Assembly: GCA_022606135.1 (NCBI GenBank)
Contig: JABYQN010000003.1
Coordinates: 1 to 64,000, forward strand
Source of the DNA: Fomes fomentarius
Lineage: Eukaryota > Basidiomycota > Agaricomycetes > Polyporales > Polyporaceae
Length of the DNA stretch: 64,000 bases
Direction: 5' to 3'
The translations under genes were made by a program, and so were the position numbers. How positions within the stretch are numbered: the stretch's first letter is position 1; every line of letters begins with the position of its first letter. The notes beneath the pieces were generated by a model that ran no database searches, had not been told where the DNA came from, and saw only the letters and a list, made by a program, of their open reading frames with translations. Below are positions 23,853 to 34,600 of the stretch, in pieces.

Positions 23853-25785
23853 GTTTGGTTTGTCTCCGAACCTGCGAGATGTCAAGCCGTTCGGCCCTCG
23901 CACCCTCCTTTGGCCGTTGTTCCTCGCGGTCACCATCGACTCCCGATCCCTTCGCTTCGCCTTCGCCTTTCACTCTGGCTGCACCTGCCTGTCAACGCTC
24001 CACAGGCCAGCACATTTTCATGGCTTCGACACCGCCCGCCTAGCCCCTATCTGCCCGCAGAGCAACTCCCTTCCCCCGTCGCTCATATGATTCATTGCTG
24101 GCCGTCGCCCACCACTCCATTACTACGGACGGTCGGAGCTCGCTTCTAGTCGAAGGCTTGCTGGTTACGTGCGAACGGTTTGTCGCCGTTGTTTTTTTTT
24201 TCTCCTTCCTCCTTGTCCACCCTCCCGATCATCTTCTTGAACCCCCGTCACAGCCCAATTATCCTCCTGTCCTGCCGTCGTCTTCCTCACTCCCGCCCTC
24301 GCAACCGCTGCTATAAGTCAAGCCCGCCCTCCATCCCCTCTCCTCCGGCCCATTTCTTTCAGATCGCCTCGCCTTTCCTCTCCTCAGGCTCCGTCGAGGA
24401 AAGCCTCAGCGGAAAAAAGGGGGATAGGTGTAGTGAAGACGGAACCTCCGGACGGATGTGAGGACAAAGCAGGCGCAACGGACGAGCATCCGTGGAGACC
24501 TCCCGGACGACTTGTGGAGGCAGGCCGAAGGGTGCGTAGGACGCCGGAGCACAGTCGGCGCATCCACGCAGGTTCGCAGCAGAGGTGGAGAACATCGCGA
24601 GGATGCAGGTCTCCACCCGGGCCTCTCTTCCTGGCCGTCGTAGCGTGCAGCACGACGCGCTCTCCCTTTCCTCTCGCTGGACGCCGCCTTGGGACAAGCG
24701 GTGTCCTCTGATTTTTCAACGTTTTTCAAAAATCTTCAATTCCTCTTGTTATCATCGCCTTCATGCCCCGCTCCACGTTCATTCCACGTTACCTCAACCA
24801 ACCTTCGACCCCTCTCGTAACTCTTGACCTTCGTTACCACGGCGTACCCCGATTTCGACCCCATCCGCTCTCTCATTCACATCATCAACACGCTCCTTTC
24901 AACCGCATCCCGACTTATGCTCGGTTCCATTCCCTCAACTTGTCGCTATCCAGTCACCGTTGGTCTCCCCTATTGACTTATCTCACCGATGTCCTCGATC
25001 CACGACCATCCCGCACTGCCCATTCACATCATCATCAACCTCTCTTCCTCACCGCACCCTGACTCATGTTCAGCACCATCACCTCTCGTCGTCGCTCAGC
25101 CATCGCATCCACATCACATCCCTCGTCCTTGCTCCCCGACTCTTGTTCTTTCCCAGTGCATCCTTCTGTCCGGTCGCATGCACCTTGGCAGTGGTCAAAC
25201 CGCATCGACACCCAGGTAGAATCGGCAGTGGCCGTATCTTCCTCCCGTCCCATCCTCCTTTGCATCCGCTTGGACTCACGGACCTAGGCTACGGTCTTAA
25301 CCGTCGAGTGCCTCGTATTCTCGGCTTACAGGGGTCGTGTCCAGGCCTAGGCTACGGTCTTAACTGGCTTGATGCTCTTCTCGTTCTCGCCCTCGTCTTC
25401 AGTCTCCCCATGGTTCCGTCCCTCTGGGTTGACAGCTTCGGTCCTGAGGGAGTCGCTCTCCCCTGGACACCGACATAACCATAGGTTTGGTATGTACGGA
25501 CCCCTCTCGTCTTGTCTATGGCTCTTGTAGCACCCCGTCTCGTATCCTGTCCTGTCCCGTCTCATGTCTAGTCCCCCACACCATCTTGTCCGCCCCTGCT
25601 TCCCGCTCGCCCCCGTTCTGGTATCACGTCCATGCACTACGTCATTTACCACTTATTGTTATTCAGTTATTTCATGTTTTTTGATCCTCTCGCATTCTTT
25701 ACGTAGTCCCCCTTGCTTGCATACTTACTAGTAGCTCCGTCTCTCGTCACCCACTCCTCGAGCCGCAGCTTAAAGGAGGAGGTAG

Positions 25786-26000
25786 TGTAACGGCACCGTG
25801 ACCGTGACCTTCCTGTTTTGGACTCACCTAGTTACGCTCTACGCTATGTCTCGTTTCTCTAGACGAACCAACACCAGTACATGGCGTTGGCACCCGAGCC
25901 CCGTCCCACCTCGTCCTCCGTACCCCTGTACTACGTCTCAGACCCTCGAATCAAGTCTTCGTCCTCAGATCTCGCCGGGCTTGGGCCACAGCCCGTTACA
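25786..26000 (+). repeat. 3' LTR of the non-autonomous element
   Basis: 215 bp, same ends as the 5' copy, preceded by the polypurine tract and followed by the second GATCC. Confidence 0.92.
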
Positions 26001-26270
26001 GATCCGAGACGGCCCACGTGCCATTGCTCGTCAAGTCGTCGTTTGTCGTGTCGGGAAGGCTCATCATCGCGGATGTGTCTTTCGTCACTTGGAAGGTGGT
26101 GATGTAGTTTCGTGCATCCAAGTATGTTACGTGCAAGACGAGAACAATATATGGTGGTCATCTATGCACTGCGCTGTTGATTGCCTTCGGTACTGTGTTT
26201 AGGTGGCACCAGAAGGTCGTTCAGGAGCAATCGACAGTCAAGTAGCTGCTTGCTCTTCCCCATTCGAGGC

Positions 26271-26977
26271 ATCGTCGCATAGAATGACATACAAATGTCT
26301 CCGCTCCTTAAGTCGCGCCTCCATTCGGACTTACGGCTTGTTCTTCTCAGCTTCCTTCTTGATGTACGCAATCTCAGCGCCCAGGGACACCTACGGTACG
26401 CACCGTCAACCACGATCATCGTTCCCAAGCGCGACGATTACTTACTTACTGACTAGTCTCCAGTTATATATAGCCTACGTGTAGACTGTGGTTATTTGGC
26501 TCGCCCTCCTGCCGTAGACGTTCCACAGCCGAGCTCCCCTCAAAAGTGGGAGCCAACTTGAGCTAGGGAAATCGGCCATTCTAAATGCTGCTCAGTCATC
26601 CATTTTCACTGGTCCTGAGTGCCTGTCGCGCAAGTAGCGTGTGTTGTATCGTATGTCGACAGCTTGTAGTTCATCCAAGTAAGTCATAAAAGTTTGTCAT
26701 TGGGTATTACATCTGAGTGGCCCGGGCACCTGCTATCGATCAGGCATCTATCTTTGCGCGGCGGTCTTAGATGTGGCAGTGCATATGATGGCATGCGTAC
26801 AGATATCTTGACCTCGTGATTACCGTTCATGGGTCCTCATCAAGTCTACCACACGGATGTCGACATGGATACTAATTAGAGGATGGGCGTGACTACATAT
26901 GTGCCAGGAGTATAAAAGCCTGACGTATCTAGCCTAGACGACAAATCATCACCGCATTCTCTAGGATCTCAAGCACG
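26271..26977 (+). promoter_or_regulatory. Upstream region and TATA box of GST4
   Basis: The left part (to about 26330) is the 3' flank shared with the inverted GST pseudogene. A clear TATAAAAG box at 26911-26918, preceded by AGGAG, lies 67 bp before the GST4 ATG. The promoter is otherwise unlike that of GST2. Confidence 0.6.
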
Positions 26978-27923
26978 ATGTCACACGGCAAGCAATTCAA
27001 GTTTTACACCCATGCCCGCGGGCCTAACGGCTGGTGCGTACGCTTCTCCGAGTGCTTACTTGTCTAGCACCCGCCGTGTGCTCTCTGACGGCCCGCATCG
27101 TCCGAGCATAGGAAAGTCGCGTTCGTCCTCGAAGAGCTCGGCCTCTCCTACGAACCCGTCTACCTCGTCTTCGAGAAGGGCGAGCACAAGGCGCCCGAGT
27201 ACACAAAGTACAATCCAAACGGACGCATCCCAGCGCTCATCGACCATCACAACGGCGACTTCGTGGTCTGGGAATCGGGCGCGATCTTGCTGTACCTCGT
27301 CGACAGGTACGACAAGGAGAAGAGGCTCGCGGTCACGGATGAGAAGGACCGATACTCGCTCATCCAGTGGCTGTTCTTCCAGGCGTCGGGTCAAGGGTAC
27401 GTCTCGGGCTGCTCTCCCTGTCCCTCCCGCCCTCCTTCTTGCCATCCTAGTTGGGCATCGTATCTGATAGGTAGTATATCTTCAGCCCGTACTTCGGCCA
27501 TGCCTCTTGCCTCCTACGTATGCACCCGGAGAAGGTGCCCAGCGCGATCGAGCGGTACCAGAAGGAGACTCTGCGCGTCTTCTCCGTTCTCGACGGCGTC
27601 CTTGCCAAGTCTCCCTCCGGGTACCTCGTCGGCGGGAAGCTCACCATCGCCGGCCTGTCCTTCATCCCGTGGAACCGCATCGCGTTCTTCTACATCCTCA
27701 ATGTCGGAGAGGGTATCGGACCGGTCGACGTCGAGAAGGAGTATCCGGCTTTCTATGCGTGCGTGCTCTTCCGGGCTATCGTTTGCGAGGCCGTTGCCGT
27801 TGCGTTGGTGTGAAGCGCTGATATGAGCGAGTGTTGTTTGCATGTAGGTGGCATCAGAAGCTTCTCGAGCTCCCGACGGTCAAGAAGCTCCTTGAGCTCT
27901 CGGACAAGCTCTCCAGCCAGTGA
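26978..27923 (+). CDS. Glutathione S-transferase, Ure2p-like (GST4)
   Basis: Four exons: 26978-27033, 27112-27396, 27486-27758, 27848-27923; 229 aa. The catalytic PNGW, the cis-Pro loop NPNGRIPALIDHHNGDF and the WESGAILLYL pair are intact. Two unusual changes sit in the C-terminal domain. The conserved Asp of the N-capping box is Gly (LTIAGLSF, where GST1, GST2 and GST5 have ADLSF), and the helix after PYFG reads HASCLLRMH, where GST2 and GST5 have QA(V/F)WFLRLH. Both should weaken folding or the dimer, so the gene could be in early decay, but the frame and splice sites are perfect. Confidence 0.9.
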
Positions 27924-28440
27924 GAGTAAGACCCCGCCACGTGTGTCGAGGAATTAAGTCGTTCCTCACATACATTTGTCTTGATGTTAATGGTTTCTCA
28001 GTTATGTATGTGATATAAAGCAATGCTGCGGGGAGCCAATATATTGTGACGGAGTTCTGAGGCTATTATGGTTCAACATTTGAGTTGCGGGATCGTTCCG
28101 TTCTTATCGGTGTGGATGTCATCCCTAATGACAGCTTGGGAGCAGCTCAGTCTGATCTGGATCTCGCTCGCGTTCGAGACGAGCACAGCCAACATCGACA
28201 GCTTCAAATCATTGGCCGGGAACTGGATAGATGGATCTGATATACGGGGAACTGATTCAACGCCGAGCGATTACAACTGGTACACTTGCAGTAAACCCCT
28301 CTGAGCGCTTGGATCCGACGAACCCCTCTTCTTCTCTATCAGCCTGCGTGCGCAGATCCGTTGAATGCCATTCACTTCTGCGCTTCTCCGAACTTCTGCA
28401 TGTGCACAGCCAGTCATTTTCATAGTTGACTTCAATGGGA
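27924..28440. other. 3' flank of GST4
   Basis: No gene. Positions 28060-28200 match the reverse complement of the sequence downstream of GST2 and GST5, so this is the shared 3' flank of the duplicated GST units. Confidence 0.6.
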
Positions 28441-28766
28441 ACATGACGACACATACTAACGGGTCCTGCGGCGTTTGGGCATCAACATCGAAGTTGAGCC
28501 TGTAGTCGTCTGTCCGGTCCTTGTACCATCCGCTGATCCGCTCCACCATTATGTCTCCTCATCGAGGATGCAGAAGAGCATTTTTCGGGGCAGAGTGGTG
28601 CGATAACAGCGGAGGGAAGCTCCACATGCACCACCAGCTTTGGAGGAAACCTGTTGTCGTGCACTGCTCCATCCTCACCAGTGGGCGCGTTGTCGATAGA
28701 GTCCGAGCTGCCAGGTGAGGAACGCCTGCAGAGAGGAACACCAGGACATTTCAGCGTGCTTGTCAA
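28441..28766 (-). pseudogene. Fragment of gene X (C-terminal part)
   Basis: On the minus strand SSDSIDNAPTGEDGAVHDNR, then, after a frameshift, GWYKDRTDDYRLNFDVDAQT. Both match the C-terminus of the gene at 48242-56908 (SSDSVDNAPT; GWYKDRTDEYRLNFDADPHT). The 5' two-thirds of the gene are missing. Confidence 0.8.
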
Positions 28767-28950
28767 GGTCGACTAAGGACGAAGCGCTCGCCCTAGAAGA
28801 CTTACAAAGAATATGACACGAGGTAGCGATACGGACACATGGATGGCGGGATGCGACCACAGACCGAGACGAGGGATACATGCTATATCGCGAGGTCGAA
28901 GGATGAACAGGTGGGGTGATATGGAGACGAGCAGCTGCAGACGTACCCTT

Positions 28951-29534
28951 CTAGCAGAAGGAGATCTCAAACCAATCCGGCTTGCAGCCCAGCGCATCCA
29001 CCAGTTTCTCCACATTCTCCGCCGTCATCCTCTTCTCATACGCCTTCTCACTGTGAGGGAGCAAACACAATATCCTCGCTTGCTTTCGTTCCATGATAAA
29101 CGGCATGGCGTCATTGTGCCGCCGTTGCAGCACGGCGACCTCCATCTCCCGGGACTGGTCGTTCACGATCCAGCGCAGGTAATCGAGCGCGTAGAATTGC
29201 TGGACGGAGAAGTGGTAGTTGCCGGCTTCGAGGTTGACACGCTTTGCGTATGCGTCGAGAGCGCCATCGCAGATGTAGATTCCATAATAGTAGATGCCCG
29301 AACCCTTCTTCCTAGACTTTGCTATCCCTCAAGCGGCGGGAAGGGGAAACAGTCGACCTGGGCAGGACACGTTTTCGAGGAAGCTTTCGGGATGTCGACC
29401 TGGGTAGGAAGCGTCTCCGAAGGAACTTCGGCGCGCTGTCGTTACTAGTAATGGCGGCAAGCATCCATAGAAGTAGAGAACGGGGGCTCACGGAAAGGGC
29501 TCGCATCTGGAGGAGATGCATATGATGGTCAAAG
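28951..29534 (-). pseudogene. Family A member, inactivated (A1)
   Basis: The C-terminal part is well kept on the minus strand: YALDYLRWIVNDQS, then RRHNDAMPFIMERKQARIL and MTAENVEKLVDALGCKPDWFEI. Upstream there is an in-frame TAG after FPFPPLEG and a frame change before IYYYGIYI-like sequence (IYICDGALDAYAKRV), plus an internal partial duplication of AGGTCGAC-containing sequence. It is the damaged counterpart of the intact copies at 45351-45898 and 47425-47985. Confidence 0.8.
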
Positions 29535-29986
29535 TGGAACGCGTCTCTGCCACGTGAGCGTGTTTGACTGGTCTATAGACGCTCATTATCCCCCACACTC
29601 AAGTCTCAGAAAACTTTCGCATCAGCTGCTTCCCTTGGTTGTGGTTTGGTTTGTCAGTTGTCTTCATTTCCACGTGCCGACTTCTCTCCTTCAGTCGTTC
29701 AAGATCGCCGAGTACGATGCTGCCCTATGTCAAGAACTGATGCAAAGGTATCCGGGATCAAGTGCCACACATATGATAATCGTACAAAAATGCGTGCGTA
29801 CTCTCCAGCCATTCAATACGACCATCGGATGTGGAAAAATATCAACACAGCTGAGCATGGAAAGATAAACCTAGAGTCGCATGCACAAATCACCAATTCC
29901 AACCCCTACAAGCGCAGAGATACCGGTCTACAACACGCGTCTTTTAGAGAGATACTGGGGATGGAACGCGTCGGCACACATACCTG
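29535..29986. other. Spacer between family A and family B genes
   Basis: No gene. It contains CCACGTGAGCGTGTTTGACT at about 29550 just upstream of A1. The same block occurs upstream of A2 near 45942, so it is part of the duplicated A-B unit and probably the A promoter. Confidence 0.5.
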
Positions 29987-30445
29987 TCATAGCATAATGG
30001 AATACCACTTCGGCCGTTGGTCTCCAAGATCCAACATCTTCCTCACACCCTCCACATCACTCGAATAGATGTCGGTGTTTATCGCGTCCTCCGAGCTATT
30101 ATCCTTTAAGACAAGCAGATACGTTCCCTGGACACCGCTCATGAGAACGAGGCTGCGGTGCAAGCGAGGAATGCGAGGAAACTCCGAGTAGATAGACAAG
30201 GGAATGATGACTGTTGAGGAGTATGCCATGGATGTGATTGCTTGCTCAGCTTGCTCTGGAGTCATCTTGGACAGGGAGTCGCCGTGAAGCTGGTGGTGAA
30301 GGGCAGTTGCGTATTTACGAAGGCACGTCTGGTCAACGATGAGTCCGTATCCACGGTCTGGGGTGGTTGGTTGGGCTCTCTGGACGGTTCTTCTGGCACG
30401 AGGACGAGCGAGAGGATGAGACGAGGATGCGGCAGCAGCGGACAT
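29987..30445 (-). CDS. Family B small protein of unknown function (B1)
   Basis: Single-exon frame of 152 aa counted from the Met at 30445, the first Met shared with the paralogue at 46416-46889 (an upstream in-frame ATG at 30508 is not conserved). Basic Ala/Ser/Arg-rich N-terminus, then a compact domain: DRGYGLIVDQTCLRKYATAL, MTPEQAEQAITSMAYS, FPRIPRLHRSLVLMSGVQGT, and a C-terminus INTDIYSSDVEGVRKMLDLG with PKWYSIML. No membrane helix or signal peptide. The domain pattern looks distantly like family A (a G-x-I segment, a middle block, and a C-terminal V-x-x-(L/M)-x-D-x-L.. P-x-W motif). I do not recognise the family. Confidence 0.7.
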   Translation of the reverse strand: MSAAAASSSHPLARPRARRTVQRAQPTTPDRGYGLIVDQTCLRKYATALHHQLHGDSLSKMTPEQAEQAITSMAYSSTVIIPLSIYSEFPRIPRLHRSLVLMSGVQGTYLLVLKDNSSEDAINTDIYSSDVEGVRKMLDLGDQRPKWYSIML

Positions 30446-30658
30446 GTTGCGTGACGGGGGGTGGGGGTGGGGGTAGGGCAGAGAGCGAGGAGTGTGGTCA
30501 GAACTCATAAAAGTAATTGCCGCTTGTCGGCGCTACACCTTTTGTATATATGCCATTTTTCACTGTCACGTGGAAAGAAAGTCATTTCAAACTGTCCGAT
30601 TTGGCGATGCGACAAAAATGGGAAGTGATAGACGACGATGGGTTCAACGAACTACGTA

Positions 30659-30860
30659 CACTGCAGCACAAAGTGCAGTTGGAATCCAGACGGAGATGCG
30701 AACCGGTGGTATCCACTATGAGCGTCACCTGGATTCCCAGGTGCACTCCACCTGGAATCCACCAGTACGGCACACTAGTGGAATTCACTTGGGGCGGCAT
30801 CTGTATTCCAGTAGACAGTCCACCAGACATATAACAGCACCTGTATTCCACTAGTACAAC
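30659..30860 (+). repeat. Left terminal and subterminal repeats of the CACTG transposon
   Basis: Terminal CACTGC plus at least six variants of TGGAATCCA / TGGATTCCA / TGGAATTCA / TGTATTCCA between about 30679 and 30855, in both orientations since the motif is near-palindromic. Subterminal arrays are where transposases of CACTA type bind. Confidence 0.85.
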
Positions 30861-31660
30861 CAGTAGATCTACGGTGGCAATAAGACTTCAGAATTTGGAG
30901 ACCGTTCTTGAGCCCATTGACCGTGTGCCCTGCCAGTGTCGGTGCGTCCTAGGCGCCCATCTGCTGTTCTCTACCTCAATCGACACGATCCCGGTGCATT
31001 CGCCTCGTTCGCCTATGCCAACAACCGACACTATGGCCAATAGGTAAGTTGAATCTACACGTGTGTCTGGCCCTGTTGGTACATCACTGATGAACTCCAT
31101 TGCAGTTCTGGAAGCTTGCGCGCGGCCGTGACTGCAGGCCCGGGCCCAGCGGTGGTGGATGCTTGTATGTGTGGGGGCAACTGTAAGTCATCTAGCTGCC
31201 TATTAGAGCTCAGGTACTCACACAAATTTAGGTCACCTTCATCAAGCACAAAATGCGGAGATTGCACGACTGAAGCAGGAGGTTCAGGAAGGCGTGGTAC
31301 AACAACTCATTCTGGAGGACAGGTGAGCTCGTTTACCGATGCCTTGGCGATTTCCGTTCCCTGCAACAGAAGATGCAGAGGCTTGAAGGACGGGAGGGTC
31401 GAACATGAATCTACGGGATGGTCATCAGTTATCATGGGCTTTGGCCGCTGTTCTATTCGACATCATCCTGGATCTCTGTAACATACTATAATGCTATCCT
31501 TTCTGTTCGATTTCTTCAATCTTTAGATTTGCATATACATTGTCATCAACTTTATGGATCTATTGTATGGCCACAGAGGCTTGAATGTATGCGCGCTTGA
31601 ACGATTCGGAGTGTTGTCCTTCTTCAAAACTGTGCTTCTTGTGTTACCGATTTCGACGCA

Positions 31661-34600
31661 ATGTCCACTAAACCGACCATAAACCCGCACAAGCGACAGT
31701 ATGAAGAGGTGCAGGATGGAGCCGAGGATGCAGAAGATAGTCTACTGTACCCAAATTGTGAGTGCACGCCGTGTTCTCGGTAGGAGACTTTTTGAGTCAA
31801 TGATTATACTTGATAGTCTTTGTACGGAATCATCGGGGTCACTGGCGATGTCTCATTTGTGGAAAGGGACAATTATATCAACATCTCAGCAAGGCCAAGC
31901 GTCACGAAGATACCACAGAACACGTCAATAACATTCGGGAGGTAGACAGGCCAACCGAGTTCTCAAGTCCAATCCAGCATCCCCGGGACGACATTCAAGA
32001 CAAATCACCTTCTCTCAGCAATAGCCAGCTTGGACTTGGTGCCAGTGAAGTGGGCTTTCTTGGTGGACACGAATACCTGCCTTCGTCGTCACCCGCCACT
32101 ACTTCAGAATCACTTCACCCGATCGTAGAATTTGGAGAAGGAACAACTACTAGTAGGGGTCAACGACAGCCACTCCCTAGCATCCATGGTCCCGCCTTGC
32201 TTGGCGACAATCCAGAGCAACTGTACGATAACTGGGATGGGGAGCTGGCAGGCGGTGCGACAGAGGACTCGGAGACCTGGGCTGGAAGAGACCCTGACTT
32301 CGGCGAGTGGGTCGAGGAGGAAGACGAGGAGGTTGACACTCTGGCACCTCTGGACTCTGGGTGCATGGCAGGGGCGACATGTATTGGCCTTCCCACTGAG
32401 GAGCTGCAGGGGGAGACACTGGAGTCACCATTAGGCGAGTCAATCGGAATGCATGATCCAGATTCACTCGTAGATGATGACGAAGCAGTGGACGAGCAAC
32501 GAGGTGAGTAACGATCCTTTGTAAGCGGATGCAACCATGGAACACTTACTGTCATGGTCATAGAGTATGCCCCAAGTATGGCCTACGATGCAGACCGCTC
32601 GGATAGGAACATGTGGTGGCCATGGCCAAATTGCGAGGCAAGTATCTGGACTGCGATGAACATGTCTCAGTCAATATTGATAACTGTGCTATAGATGTGC
32701 CTTCTGGATGTCATGGGAGCGTTTCCGACGGCTCTCTTTTCAGAGTCTGAGTTGACAGCAGGCCGTTGGCTTGCTTCGCGGACAGGGTCGATCCACCTCC
32801 CGTCGATCCGAAAGATCAAGCTTGCTCGTAGTGCAGTTCTGCGTGCAGCGGGTGTGAACTCTCGTATGTTCAAGGGCAACTGTGGGCATCTGTACACGGT
32901 CAACGATCTCCCTACAATCATCGCACATGTACGTGAGCATGCATAGAATAGATATTCGGTTGATACTCATGCATGCACCTGGACAGGACTCCGCAAACCC
33001 TCTTGTACGCGAACAGCTGTCCACCTATGCTGAGGACTCGGGGATCTGTTTGAATCATGTGCGTCAGGGAAAACGTTGGCGAAGCGAGGTCGACGCCGAA
33101 TTGGCTGGCCCAATGGCAAGAGGAGAGGACGGACAGGACTATTTCGTTCATGAACTGGCTCTGGGATTAGTGAACAATGTGCTCGTCCCGGTCATGATCA
33201 CGCGGTGGTTTGAGCGTCACGGTGCCTTGTTTGCACAGGTGCACCCAGTACGGTTGACCTCAGATGGCACGGCATATGTAATCGATGCACGGCAGGAAAG
33301 AGTGTTCGACATAGCACTGAACAATCTCAAGGTGTCAGTGGTCGAATTGGGAAAACACGAGACACACAGTTTCCATCACTTACCTCATCCAAACTGCGTC
33401 GAAGGTATTCTTTCATGACACTACAGATATAATGAGTAATGAGTGATGCTAATCCAACACAGGGGTCATACAGTCGAACAATGTGAACGTACCTTTGGCT
33501 GCCTGGCAATTTCCGACCGAGAACAAATGGCGCATACGTGCCAACAGCAGACGTGTTCTTTCGGTCCCAATATGGCTGTACTGCGACAACACCTCAGGCA
33601 ACACATCAAAGAAATGGAACAAACATAACTCAATCTTGTTCGTCCTAGGAGGGCTTCCGCGTGAGGCGTCACAAAAGCTGTATAATGTACACTTCCTCTC
33701 GACGTCAAATATCGCCACCCCTCTGGAGATGATGGAAAAGATCAGCGACGTCTTATGGTGGGGAGACACGTTACTTATCTTCGTCATGGGGAAACTCGAC
33801 TGAGCAGCACATGTTACAGCACTTCACGTCATGAAGGCATTCCTGTCTGGGATTGTCAGACGGGCGAGGACACACTTATAGTTCCTTGGGTCCTAGCTTT
33901 CCAGGGCGACAACCCGATGGCGAGTGAATTTTCGTCGCATATTGGCATGCAGGGGAGATGCTATTGTTGAGTCTGTCATGCGGGACGAATGGAAGAGGGT
34001 GCAGAGCTGACCGAGGAGACCAAACTCCGCACATTTCTGTCGGTATGCATCAGTCTGCTAAATTGCAAAGTCAAATACTCACTTAATAATAGGCAAATAC
34101 ACCACGAAGCAAGTCAGACACTTGTGCCAGGCTTTCTGAGCACGAAGAGGCAGCGTTGCGTGGTGCACCAAGCGCCATCGATAAGATGGCCACAGAATCT
34201 GGAGTAAAAGATAAGTACCTTCAGTACTTTGTTGACATCCTGCAGGGCAAGCTCGCGACTTGGCGAGATGCGCAAAAGGCATCCGGTGCTACCGGCCACG
34301 CCAAGCAGATGGAGCTTGAGGCGAAGATTCAGCAGCTTCGAAAGGAGTGGCCAGAGAGCATCGTCAATCCAGTTCTCCAGATACCTGGTACGTTAACAAG
34401 TATGACCTCGGTGTCAGTGTACTACTAAATCATCATGAAGACTTCGATCCCAATTCAGACTCACCTGTCGAAATCCTCCATGTGATCCTCCTAGGAGTTG
34501 TGAAGTACTTCTGGCGTGACGCATGTGCGAGGCAGAATCATGAAGGCAAGAGGATCCTGAAAACACGTCTATCAAGTCTTAACGTGGATGGCCTCGGGAT

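Larger units (their letters stand above)
23638..26000 (+). mobile_element. Non-autonomous LTR retrotransposon, 2.36 kb
   Basis: Two 215-bp direct repeats (23638-23852 and 25786-26000) start TGTAACGG and end CCGTTACA. They flank 1.93 kb that has no gag, protease, reverse transcriptase or integrase I can recognise. The target duplication GATCC is perfect (23633-23637 and 26001-26005). A purine tract, AAAGGAGGAGGTAG, precedes the 3' LTR, giving plus orientation. The ends and purine tract resemble those of the Gypsy element at 49341-56023 (TGTTACGG; GGAGGGGGTAA), so a related Ty3-type element may have supplied the proteins in trans. The LTRs differ at seven positions, all transitions. Confidence 0.92.
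23141..26270 (+). pseudogene. Decayed GST copy, right arm, split by an LTR element
   Basis: GST exon remnants run from about 23141 (SHGKKSHT, then stop) through CYIPNGRIPALTDRHNGDF to 23637, and resume at 26006 with SGRLIIADVSFVTW and a last exon WHQKVVQEQSTVK-stop near 26250. Between them sits the LTR element 23638-26000 with a 5-bp GATCC duplication. Without the insert the sequence aligns collinearly with the inverted copy at 22205-22905. Premature stops and frameshifts pre-date the insertion. Confidence 0.85.

Noticed and set aside
24359..25652. Several overlapping frames inside the non-autonomous LTR element
   Set aside because: No gag, zinc knuckle, protease or polymerase motif; each is about 110 codons or less apart from one Ser/Pro-rich 172-codon frame, and composition is biased.
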